Below are positions 25,221 to 33,257 of a stretch of 64,000 nucleotides of DNA, piece after piece (positions within the stretch are counted from its first letter, which is position 1; each line of letters starts with the position of its first letter). Source of the stretch: Streptomyces niger (GTDB lineage Bacteria > Actinomycetota > Actinomycetes > Streptomycetales > Streptomycetaceae); the NCBI RefSeq assembly GCF_000718305.1, contig NZ_JOFQ01000001.1, positions 62,001 through 126,000 on the forward strand, read 5' to 3'. The notes below the pieces were generated by a model, which was given only the letters and a program-made list of their open reading frames with translations, did no database searches and was not told where the DNA came from. The position numbers and the translations under genes were made by a program.

Positions 25221-26162
25221 ATGACCGTGCCCGGTACCCGCACGGAAGCAACGGCGCAGCCCGCTTGGGCATGGGAAGAAGCCGAGTGGCGCAGACATGT
25301 CGAACGGGTCCGCGCCGGACGCAGCCTCAAGCCGTCCCGATGGCCCGGCGGAGCCAAGGCCGCGGTGGCGCTCTCCTTCGACCCGGATCACGAGACGATT
25401 CCGCTGCGGGACGGGCAGGTGCTGCCGGGCAAGCTCGCACAGGGCGAATACGGCGCACGGGTGGGTGTCCCCCGCATCCTCCGCCTTCTGGAACGGCGCT
25501 CCCTCCCGGCCACGTTCTTCATGCCGGCCGTCTGCGCCCTGCTGCGCCCGGACGAAGCCCGCGGTTACACCGAGCGTGGCCACGAGGTGGCCATCCACGG
25601 CTGGATTCACGAACGCAACATGGAACTCGCCTACGAGGACGAGCGGGACCTCGCTTTCCGGTGTGCCGACACCCTCGAACAGATCACCGGTCAGCGGCCG
25701 GTCGGCATCCGCACGCCGTCCTGGGACTTCAGCGAGCACACACTCGGCATCTCCCGTGACCTCGGCCTGTCCTACGACTCGTCCCTGATGGCCGATGACG
25801 ATCCCTACGAAATCCTCTCCTACGGCGAGCCGACGGGGCTGGTGGAGATTCCTCCGGAGTGGATTCGCGACGACGCGGTCTACTTCAACATGGACCGGTA
25901 CACCGCGGTGCGCCCTTACACCGTGCCGCGTCAGGTTCTGGGGCTGTGGCGGGACGAATTCGATGCCGCGTACGCCGAGGGCGGGCTGTTCGAGCTCACC
26001 ATGCATCCGCACGTCATCGGTCACCGGTCACGCATGGTCGTCCTCGACGAGCTGCTCGACCACATTGCCGGGCATCACGACATCTGGTACGCGACTCACG
26101 CGCAGGTCGCCGAGCATGTGAGGCAGCCGTCGGCGCTTCCCGCCGAAGCACCCGGAAGGTGA
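25221..26162 (+). CDS. Polysaccharide-deacetylase-family hydrolase (PuuE/HpPgdA-like)
   Basis: 313 aa, no signal peptide, so cytosolic. The NodB-fold signature is VALSFDPDHET (residues 49-59, metal Asp/His region), LPATFFMPA, and HGWIHERN (126-133, the second His pair), then GIRTPSWDFSEHTL and FELTMHPHVIGH. This subgroup includes allantoinase PuuE and cyclic-amide hydrolases rather than chitin or peptidoglycan deacetylases. In this setting it may open or deacylate a small amide. ATG start with GAGTGAGGA upstream. Divergent from the M20 gene across 271 bp. Confidence 0.82.
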   Translation: MTVPGTRTEATAQPAWAWEEAEWRRHVERVRAGRSLKPSRWPGGAKAAVALSFDPDHETIPLRDGQVLPGKLAQGEYGARVGVPRILRLLERRSLPATFFMPAVCALLRPDEARGYTERGHEVAIHGWIHERNMELAYEDERDLAFRCADTLEQITGQRPVGIRTPSWDFSEHTLGISRDLGLSYDSSLMADDDPYEILSYGEPTGLVEIPPEWIRDDAVYFNMDRYTAVRPYTVPRQVLGLWRDEFDAAYAEGGLFELTMHPHVIGHRSRMVVLDELLDHIAGHHDIWYATHAQVAEHVRQPSALPAEAPGR

Positions 26163-26544
26163 CGTGGCCGGGCGCGCACGGCGCGCCCCGTATCCGTCCC
26201 CCTATCGCCTCGGACTGCAGCCCAGGATCGGCACGGCGTGGGCCGAGCCCGGCCGCTCGGGACATCTGCTCACCGGTATGGCCGCCGAGGCAGCACTCGC
26301 AGGGGTGACCCTCGCGCGCCGACGGAGCAGCCACCGAGCGCCATGCACCGGGGAACCGGACGATCGTGGTACCGGCCCACAGAGGGTCCGTACTGATCCG
26401 AGGAAGTGAGACCAAGATGGCCTACCCCGCACGTGACGTACTCACCATGGCGGTGGGGCACCCCGGCCCGGTACGCACACGGCGCCTGAACGCAGGGGCC
26501 GCCGAGGGTACCGCGACCGGCGGAAGACGGCGGAGAGCACGATC
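26163..26544. other. Gene-free stretch, one doubtful 44-codon frame
   Basis: 382 bp between the deacetylase and the DUF4239 gene. A 44-codon frame starts at ATG 26417 with GAGGAAG about 9 bases upstream, but its translation is not recognisable and may be non-coding. Nothing else is supported. Confidence 0.35.
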
Positions 26545-27348
26545 ATGTTGATCTTCATCGTCGTGGCCGTGCTCGCGTTGTGCGTCGGCATCGCCCTCAA
26601 CCGGTTCCTGCGTCCGCGTCTGGGGATTCAGAACGAAGAATCCTTGCGCGTCCGCGACCTGGTCGGCCCGCTCCAGACCCTGACCGTCCTCCTCGTCGCC
26701 TTCACCCTCGCCATGGCATCCACCTCCCACGGCAAGGCCAAGGAAGCAGTGCGGACCGAGGCGAACGCCCTGGAGAACCTGGCCGAGGTCGCCGAGTACA
26801 CGCCCGCCCCACTGCGCCAGCGTCTGCGCGCGGATGTCGTCTGCTACGCGAGGGCCGTGCGCCACCAGGAGTGGCCGGCCATGGATGCCGGACACGGCTC
26901 CACGGCCCCCAACGCCTGGAGCACCGATATGCGCGTGGCGTTCAAAGACCTCAGCGACGGCCACCCCTCGTTCAGTCTGCTGGCCAACGCCAACAAGAAC
27001 CGGTCCGAAGCGCGGCAGACCCGGCTGGCCGAGTCCGCCCCCACCATCCCGGACACCGTCCTCGCGTTCATGCTGGCCAGCCTCGCCGTGAGCGTGGCCG
27101 CCATGGGGCTCGCCACGCCGCGCCAGAACAACAAGGCCCACCTGACCGCCATCACCGTGGTCACGGCCCTGCTGACCACTGCCCTGGTCATCATTCACGA
27201 CGTCGAGCGTCCCTTCGCCGGCACAGTGGCCATCCCAGCGACGGCGATGGCGAACGTCGAACACGAGACCACTCAGGAATATCGCGACGCACATGGAGCC
27301 GCCGACCTTCCGTGCGACCAACACGGCAATGAGACCAAGACCAAGTGA
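26545..27348 (+). CDS. DUF4239-type (bestrophin-like) membrane protein
   Basis: 267 aa. An N-terminal transmembrane helix (IFIVVAVLALCVGIALNRFL), a second near residues 50-65 (LQTLTVLLVAFTLAMAS), a soluble helical middle with EANALENLAEVAEYTP, and two more helices at about 175-192 and 208-225. This order matches DUF4239 proteins, which are remotely like bestrophin channels. The function is unknown. It lies between the biosynthetic-type genes and the ABC transporter genes without obvious coupling to either. ATG start with GGAGAG upstream. Confidence 0.7.
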   Translation: MLIFIVVAVLALCVGIALNRFLRPRLGIQNEESLRVRDLVGPLQTLTVLLVAFTLAMASTSHGKAKEAVRTEANALENLAEVAEYTPAPLRQRLRADVVCYARAVRHQEWPAMDAGHGSTAPNAWSTDMRVAFKDLSDGHPSFSLLANANKNRSEARQTRLAESAPTIPDTVLAFMLASLAVSVAAMGLATPRQNNKAHLTAITVVTALLTTALVIIHDVERPFAGTVAIPATAMANVEHETTQEYRDAHGAADLPCDQHGNETKTK

Positions 27349-27655
27349 ACGGGCGCCATCGCATCGTCACGGCTGCGCGGAAACACTCAGGCGCACCAGA
27401 TGAAGTCAACCGGAATACCCCGATCACCTGAAGAGGTGGTTGCCCGGCGCGGGAAGCGCTCACCGAAAACCCAGGAATACGCTGGAGCATGTGACCATCC
27501 GATCGGTGGATCGCGGTCACTGCTCCGCGTACTTCCTCGATGTCGAAGAGCGCGCGGCCGGTGCAAGAGGCGCAGTGCGGTGTCATGTACGCCCTTCATC
27601 CGCAGACCGAGGCGGCCCGGCCGGCCGGTGGCGGCGGCCCCACGGAGGAGTCGAG
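27349..27655. other. Gene-free stretch upstream of ABC transporter genes
   Basis: 307 bp with no convincing frame. It probably holds the promoter for the binding-protein/permease operon. The GGAGGAG at 27645-27650 serves the TTG start at 27656. Confidence 0.4.
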
Positions 27656-28573
27656 TTGAGACTGAGGACGACCGTCACAGTGACCGTCGCACTGCTCGTC
27701 CCCACAGCACTTGTGGCATGCGGCCGGGAGGGCTCGCCGCCGGGCAGCGTCACGGCATTACTGAGCGGTGACCGGCAGCGCCTCACGTACCCGGTCAGCC
27801 ATCACGCACGCGACACCGGCTCCCTCTCCCTGGCCCGTGCCGCAGCCAGAGGCAGAATCGTCATCGGGGTCAAGTCCGACCACCCCTTCCTCGGTTTCGA
27901 GGATCCGGTGACCGGTCAACGCGTCGGCTTCGACGTGGAGATAGCCAGAATGATCGCGGCGGACCTCGGATACTCAGCCGGGCGGATCACCTGGAAAACC
28001 GTCCCTCCCCAAGGCCGGGAGACCGCCATCGCCCAGGGGGACGTCGATTTCTACGTCGCCGCGTACACCATCAACGACGAGCGCAAGAAGCAGGTCTCCT
28101 TCGCAGGCCCCTACTACATCGCGGGCCAGGACCTCCTCGTCAAGAAGGAGAACCGCGACATCAACGGCCCCGCCGGCCTGAAGGGGAAGACCGTCTGCAG
28201 CGTCACCGGCTCCACGCCTTACCAGCGCATCCAAGAGCCCCGCTTCGGCGCCAAGGTCATCTCCCACGACAGCTACGCCCAGTGCGTACAAGATCTGATC
28301 ATTGGCGAGACCGATGCCGTGACCTCCGACGACACCATCCTCAAGGGATACGCGGCACAGAACGGCGGGCGGTTGAGGGTCATCGGCCGCCCTTTCTCCA
28401 CGGAGCCCTACGGCGTGGGCCTGGCGAAGAACGACAAGGTACTGCGCAGCGCCATCGACGACGCCCTGGAACACCACATGGCCAACGGCGACTGGCGACG
28501 CGCCTACGAAGACACACTCGGTCGGTCAGGAACCGGACCGGTCCCCCACCCACCGCGGATCCAACGCTACTGA
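27656..28573 (+). CDS. Amino-acid ABC transporter substrate-binding lipoprotein
   Basis: 305 aa from TTG 27656, chosen for the GGAGGAG just upstream and because it places a lipoprotein signal at the N-terminus (TVTVALLVPTALVACG, lipobox LVAC). The mature part is a SBP_bac_3 domain: RIVIGVKSDHPFLGFED, GFDVEIARMIAADLG, DFYVAAYTINDERKKQV, FAGPYYIAGQDLLV, and EPYGVGLAKND. It captures a polar amino acid or similar solute outside the membrane and delivers it to the two permeases downstream. No cognate ATPase gene is found in the window. Confidence 0.88.
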   Translation: MRLRTTVTVTVALLVPTALVACGREGSPPGSVTALLSGDRQRLTYPVSHHARDTGSLSLARAAARGRIVIGVKSDHPFLGFEDPVTGQRVGFDVEIARMIAADLGYSAGRITWKTVPPQGRETAIAQGDVDFYVAAYTINDERKKQVSFAGPYYIAGQDLLVKKENRDINGPAGLKGKTVCSVTGSTPYQRIQEPRFGAKVISHDSYAQCVQDLIIGETDAVTSDDTILKGYAAQNGGRLRVIGRPFSTEPYGVGLAKNDKVLRSAIDDALEHHMANGDWRRAYEDTLGRSGTGPVPHPPRIQRY

Positions 28574-28738
28574 CCGGCCGAACCATGTGCCGGGGAGTTC
28601 GAAGGCCGAGGCAAGAGCCCTTCCTCTGCTCGCCGAACGACACCGCTACCCCACCAACGACATCACTCCCCCACCATCGACCGATCTCCTTCCCGTAACT
28701 GCCGGAACCGCCGCCGGCCGTGGATCCCGGAGGCACAC

Positions 28739-29386
28739 GTGCACGTGCTGCTGGACAACACCGATCTGTTCCTCCGGGGCTTCGTGGGAACCGTGACCCT
28801 GACCGGCCTGAGCGCCCTGCTCGCCCTGACGGTGGGGACTCTCCTCGCGGTCTGCCGGGTCAGCCCGGTGCCGCCCCTGCGCGCGCTGGGCACGGCAGCC
28901 GTCACCGTGCTGTGCAACACCCCGCTCACCCTGTTGTTCTTCGCGGTGACCCTCGGCCTGCCCATGCTGGGTCTCTCCCGGCTCAGTTACTTCTGCCTGG
29001 CAGTGCTGACCCTGGGCTGCTACACCTCCGCGTTCGTCTGCGAGGCACTCAGATCCGGCGTCAACACGGTCGAGACGGGACAGGCCGAAGCCGCCCGCAG
29101 CCTGGGCATGTCCTTTCCGCAGACCGTATTCCTCATAGTCCTGCCTCAGGCGGGCCGGGCCGTGGTGCCACCGGTCGGCAGCCTGCTCATTACGCTGACC
29201 AAGAACTCCGCACTGGCCGGCGGATTCAGCGTCTACGAACTGTTCAGCACGGAGAAGACGTTGGTCGAGAACGGCTACGCCATCCTGACCGTCTTCGCCT
29301 GGATATCCGCGGCCTACCTGCTACTCATATCCTGCATCAGCGGTGTGTTCCGGCTGCTTGAACACCGGCTGTCGGTGGTCCGGTGA
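28739..29386 (+). CDS. Amino-acid ABC transporter permease 1 (HisM/GluC type)
   Basis: 215 aa with about five membrane helices. The EAA loop is EAARSLGMSFPQTVFLIVLPQA and is preceded by FVCEALRSGVNTV, as usual for polar-amino-acid permeases. GTG start with GGAGG upstream. Its stop overlaps the start of the second permease (GTGA). Forms the membrane channel with the next gene product and is served by the upstream lipoprotein. Confidence 0.88.
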   Translation: MHVLLDNTDLFLRGFVGTVTLTGLSALLALTVGTLLAVCRVSPVPPLRALGTAAVTVLCNTPLTLLFFAVTLGLPMLGLSRLSYFCLAVLTLGCYTSAFVCEALRSGVNTVETGQAEAARSLGMSFPQTVFLIVLPQAGRAVVPPVGSLLITLTKNSALAGGFSVYELFSTEKTLVENGYAILTVFAWISAAYLLLISCISGVFRLLEHRLSVVR

Positions 29387-30306
29387 CCTCCGTCCTGTTC
29401 GACACCCGCGGGCCACGGGCACGCCGCCGCCACGCCATTTACAGCGTCGTTGTTGTCGGAGGTGTCGCCGCGCTGCTCACCTACGTGTTCCTCCGCTTGC
29501 TCGACGCCGGACAATTCACCGCGGCAATGTGGCAGATGTTCTCGTACGAGGGCGTCCAGCGGCGCATTCTCGCCGGGATCCTGGACACTGTGAAGGCCTT
29601 CCTTCTCGGTGTCGCGTTCTCCCTCGTTCTGGGAATTCTGTTCGCCACCACCCGCCTCTCCGTACACCGCCTGGTGAGCGTTCCGGCCACCGTGCTCGTG
29701 GAGTTCTTCCGGGCCATGCCGCTCCTCATCATGATCTTCGCTCTGTACAACACCGCGTGGCTGCGCTCGTCCGTCACCGCGATCGGCGGTTCTCTCCGTG
29801 ACCACCTCGGCGGTCCGGGCTCCTGGCTGGCGGCCACCTTCGCTTCCCCGACGCTGTGGGCCCTGGTGATCGGCATCGCCCTGTACAACGGCGCCGCGCA
29901 GGCGGAGATTCTGCGCGCCGGTGCCCTGGCCGTACCGCGAGGACAACGCGAAGCGGCCGTCGCCTTGGGCATGCGCAAGGGCCAGCTGATGCGAGCGGTC
30001 GTCATTCCGCAAGCAGTACGTTCCATGCTGCCGAGCATCATGAGCCAGATCGTCGTCACGTTGAAGGACACCTCGTTGGGTTTCATCATCACCTATGAGG
30101 AACTTCTCTACGCGGGAAAGCTGTTGGCCCAGAATACGGCGACGCCCACGGGATACCCATATATTCCCGTACTGCTGGTGGTCGGCCCCTGTTACATCGG
30201 CATGTGTCTCCTGCTGTCCACCGCAGCCCGCCGGCTCGCCAGCCTGAATGGGCGCACCGCCACCGCCCCCATCCGGCGGGAGAAGGGTCTCCTGCGGCGC
30301 CGCTGA
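29383..30306 (+). CDS. Amino-acid ABC transporter permease 2 (HisQ/GluD type)
   Basis: 307 aa with an N-terminal helix and a BPD_transp_1 core. The EAA motif reads QREAAVALGMRKGQLMRAVV followed by IPQAVRSMLPSI. Before it stands AQAEILRAGALAVP. The substrate class is polar amino acids or derivatives such as ectoine or opines. A GTG start overlaps permease 1. After its stop there is no ATP-binding gene. An EctD-like hydroxylase follows 233 bp later, so the ATPase must be shared from elsewhere in the genome or has been lost. Confidence 0.88.
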   Translation: MTSVLFDTRGPRARRRHAIYSVVVVGGVAALLTYVFLRLLDAGQFTAAMWQMFSYEGVQRRILAGILDTVKAFLLGVAFSLVLGILFATTRLSVHRLVSVPATVLVEFFRAMPLLIMIFALYNTAWLRSSVTAIGGSLRDHLGGPGSWLAATFASPTLWALVIGIALYNGAAQAEILRAGALAVPRGQREAAVALGMRKGQLMRAVVIPQAVRSMLPSIMSQIVVTLKDTSLGFIITYEELLYAGKLLAQNTATPTGYPYIPVLLVVGPCYIGMCLLLSTAARRLASLNGRTATAPIRREKGLLRRR

Positions 30307-30539
30307 GAGAATGCAGCTGCCCGCCTCCGACGGTCACACACGGGCTCCATTGACACGGCATGCCGAAATGCGCTGCCTTTTGAGACGCATGCTGTGTTCG
30401 ACCTCCGAAGATGAAATCCCTACGCACCGCCCATGTTTTTCCCTGTGCTCCTCCGGGAAACTAAGCAGCGGAATCCAATGCGACGCAGGCGCTGCGGCCA
30501 CAGCTGTCCTGACGCCTGCGAGAAAAGAGGGAAGAGGCG

Positions 30540-31469
30540 ATGGCCTCCGCAGCCCGTTCCGCAAATGATCCGTACCCCACGCGCTACGTCACCGCATCGC
30601 TGCCCTTCGACCGCCGCCACCCCGTGGTGTGGGGCGAGGGGGCGGATGGTCCGCTGAGCACCGACGAAGTGGCGGCCTATCGGCGTGACGGTTTCCTCGC
30701 CTTCGGCGCGCTGCTCGCGCCCGAGGACGTGGCGAGGTGCCGGGAAGAGCTCCGGCGCATCGGCCAGGACAGCGACCTGCGGGGAAGTGAACGCTTGGCG
30801 CCCGAGCCGGACTCCGCGGAGATCCGCTCGGTCTTCGAAGTCCACGAGCTCAGCGAGGTGTTCGCCCGGATCGTCCATTCCGGGGCGCTGGCCGACAAGG
30901 CACGGCAGGTGCTCGGCTCGGACGTGTACGTCCACCAGACCAGGGTCAACTACAAAGCGGCCTTCGACGGCTCGAAGTTCGGCTGGCATTCGGACTTCGA
31001 GACCTGGCATTCCGAGGACGGGATGCCCGTGCCGCGTGCCCTCAGCTTCTCGGTCGCCCTGAGCGCGAACCTTCCGGTCAACGGACCGCTCATGATCATT
31101 CCTGGATCGCACCGCACGTTCGTCCCTTCCGTGGGCGAGACTCCGGTCGACTACCACAAGCTCTCGCTCCTGGGGAAGAACCTGCCGGCCGGCCCGGCGG
31201 ACCGGGCGGCGGTGACGGACCTGGCAGAGCGGAACGGCATCGAGTCCTTCACCGGAGCACCCGGCTCAGCCGTCATGTTCGACTGCAACTGCCTGCACAG
31301 TTCGAGCGGTAACGTTTCACCGTTCCCGCGGACCAATCTCTTCATCGTCTACAACAGCGTGGACAACCCACTGGGCCGGCCCTACGCCGCGCCGAAACCC
31401 CGCCCCGGCTACCTGGCCAGCCGGAACTTTACGCCAGTGCCACAGGACGCCCGCCGGCGCGACCGCTGA
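30540..31469 (+). CDS. EctD-like Fe(II)/2-oxoglutarate hydroxylase
   Basis: 309 aa. The EctD family hydroxylates ectoine to 5-hydroxyectoine. The signature block is nearly complete: VHQTRVNYKAAFDGSKFGWH then SDFETWHSEDGMPVPRA, giving iron ligands H150 and D152, with the third, H253, in DCNCLHSSSGN. NGPLMIIPGSHRTFVPSVGE and PFPRTNLFIVYNSVDNP also match. No ectABC genes are in the window, so ectoine would have to be made or imported elsewhere. Alternatively the enzyme hydroxylates another amino acid of the local pathway. ATG start with AGAGGGAAGAGG upstream. Confidence 0.82.
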   Translation: MASAARSANDPYPTRYVTASLPFDRRHPVVWGEGADGPLSTDEVAAYRRDGFLAFGALLAPEDVARCREELRRIGQDSDLRGSERLAPEPDSAEIRSVFEVHELSEVFARIVHSGALADKARQVLGSDVYVHQTRVNYKAAFDGSKFGWHSDFETWHSEDGMPVPRALSFSVALSANLPVNGPLMIIPGSHRTFVPSVGETPVDYHKLSLLGKNLPAGPADRAAVTDLAERNGIESFTGAPGSAVMFDCNCLHSSSGNVSPFPRTNLFIVYNSVDNPLGRPYAAPKPRPGYLASRNFTPVPQDARRRDR

Positions 31470-31675
31470 GCCGAACCCTTCGCGGCACGCAGCCACGACC
31501 GGCGTGCCCGGAAGCCGGAAAGACATCCGGAGCCGGGAAAACCGCCGGGCGCACGGCTCCCCACCGAGCAGCGCCCGGCCACGGTGCGGCCGCACCGGCT
31601 GCGCCCGGCCCACCGGTTGACGTGCGCCCCTTGCGGTACCCCGGTGTTTCCCACACGACCGGGGACACGTCGGGA

Positions 31676-32911
31676 TCACCGGTCGGGGCCTGGATCAAGG
31701 CCAGGGTCGGAATACGTGAGGACGGCTGATTCCGGCACAGCCCGGGTATCCGACGCGCACGCTCCGGCGGACGGAGCGCCGGCACTCCGCCGTCCGCCCG
31801 CCGATGGATCCGCATCCACGGCGCCCGCACTACCCTGCGCGGCACCGTACGAGGAACGGTCCACCGCCAGGACCTTCACCCTGTCAGTAATTCCCGTTGT
31901 GGTGAGCCGCTGCTGCTGCCGCCAGTGCCGCGAGTACACGGTGCCGAGGTACCGGTCGGCGCCGTCCGCGCAAAGACAGGCGGCCCTGGTACGCCGGGCC
32001 GTGGCGCGAAACAGCTGCAATGCCGCCGCGATCACCGCCCCGGAACTCGCGCCGACGCCCAGCCCTGCGGTCTCCTGAAGCCACAGGCATACGCTCACGG
32101 CCTCCTGCGGTGTGATGCGCACCGCGGGACGGAATCCGCCCGGCAGGAACGATGACGGACGGCTGGCACCGATTCCGGAAAGCACCCGCCGTCCGTGCGG
32201 GCCGCCGAGAGCGACCGATCCCGTCATGTCGACTCCCACCAGCTCCCAGTCGGGCACGGACGCGGTGACGAAGTCACGGAAGCCGGCCAGCGTTCCGCCG
32301 GTCGAGACCGCCACCAGCACGGTCGTCCGGCCCTCGGGGATCTGCGCCCGCAGTTCGGGGGCGGTGCCGGTGGAGTGGGCCCGCGGGTTCGCCGGGTTCG
32401 TGTACTGGTTGGGCCACACCAGGAACGGCTCGGCGCGCAAGCGCTGCCGAATGTAGTCCAGCCTGCTGAGCAGATATCCTCCCGCGCCATCCGGTCGGTC
32501 GACCATGACCACGGTGCCGCCGAGGGCTCGGATGCCTTCGATGACATGCCCGCTGGTCTTGGGGTCCACGACGGCCGTGAACGGAACCTGATGCGAAGCG
32601 GCGACTGCCGCCAGCGCGAGGCCGAGATTGCCGGACGTCGATTCGATGATGCCGATCGCAGGATCGACACGGTCGACGACGTCCTGCCACAGCGCTACAG
32701 CCGTTCGCCCCTTGACGGAGCCGAAGGCGTTTGCAGATTCCAACTTCAACCACAGCGTACGCGGTATGTCGTCAACAGATATATCGAGGGAAACAACCGG
32801 AGTGGCCGATGACCGTGGAGTTCCACCCGAGAGCAGTTCGCTACGGCCGTCCGAAAGACTCGGCAAAGCGCCTCCTCGCCGCCTGCCCCCCTTACGCCGT
32901 AGGCCAGTCAC
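31676..32911 (-). CDS. PLP-dependent cysteine-synthase-family enzyme (SbnA-like)
   Basis: 411 aa from GTG 32911. Beta-replacement enzyme. SbnA makes an intermediate of L-2,3-diaminopropionate from O-phosphoserine and glutamate. PLP lysine is K67 in ANAFGSVKGRT, the phosphate/substrate loop is STSGNLGLALA (91-101), and VVDPKTSGHVIEGIRALGG, FLVWPNQYTNPANPRAHSTG and AVSTGGTLAGF match SbnA more than CysK. No SbnB-like dehydrogenase is seen. About 70 C-terminal residues (from VKVLAVDRSS) form a low-complexity Ala/Ser/Gly tail that may reflect a lost stop codon. It probably supplies a beta-substituted alanine to the cluster. Confidence 0.8.
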   Translation of the reverse strand: MTGLRRKGGRRRGGALPSLSDGRSELLSGGTPRSSATPVVSLDISVDDIPRTLWLKLESANAFGSVKGRTAVALWQDVVDRVDPAIGIIESTSGNLGLALAAVAASHQVPFTAVVDPKTSGHVIEGIRALGGTVVMVDRPDGAGGYLLSRLDYIRQRLRAEPFLVWPNQYTNPANPRAHSTGTAPELRAQIPEGRTTVLVAVSTGGTLAGFRDFVTASVPDWELVGVDMTGSVALGGPHGRRVLSGIGASRPSSFLPGGFRPAVRITPQEAVSVCLWLQETAGLGVGASSGAVIAAALQLFRATARRTRAACLCADGADRYLGTVYSRHWRQQQRLTTTGITDRVKVLAVDRSSYGAAQGSAGAVDADPSAGGRRSAGAPSAGACASDTRAVPESAVLTYSDPGLDPGPDR

Positions 32912-33257
32912 GATCACTGCGCCGACCTCGACAATTAGACGTCTCAAAGTTAGAGAGTGAAGAGCGCACTGCCAAGGCAGCAAACGCGCCACGTTCCGCC
33001 TGCACGCCGGATGCTCACGGGAATTGCGCTCAGGATTTTACTCAGGTCACGTAAGTTGCCGATTGAGCGCTGTGTACATGACTGGACACCGCGTGTCCGA
33101 CAATCATCTCCTGAGCATTCGCAGGGCGTAGCGCGTGGTTACGCGTGGCAGGTAACGAATTCTTCGAGTAGCGGTGAGAGGGGCGCCGGAGGTCCTGGCG
33201 CCCCGTCCCTCGACGGAGACGCGGTGCCGGACACCGCCTCGTACGGCTTCGACACGC
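32912..33257. promoter_or_regulatory. AT-richer gap upstream of SbnA-like gene
   Basis: 346 bp between the minus-strand MFS and SbnA-like genes. Bases 32930-32965 (caattagacgtctcaaagtt) are AT-rich and may form the promoter of the SbnA-like gene. No gene is supported. Confidence 0.4.

Noticed and set aside
26164..26409. 81-codon frame after the deacetylase gene
   Set aside because: No ribosome-binding site, Arg/Pro/Gly-rich translation and no recognisable motif.
30540..31469. Complete ectoine/hydroxyectoine operon
   Set aside because: No ectA, ectB or ectC homologue flanks the EctD-like gene. The neighbours are transporter and SbnA-like genes.
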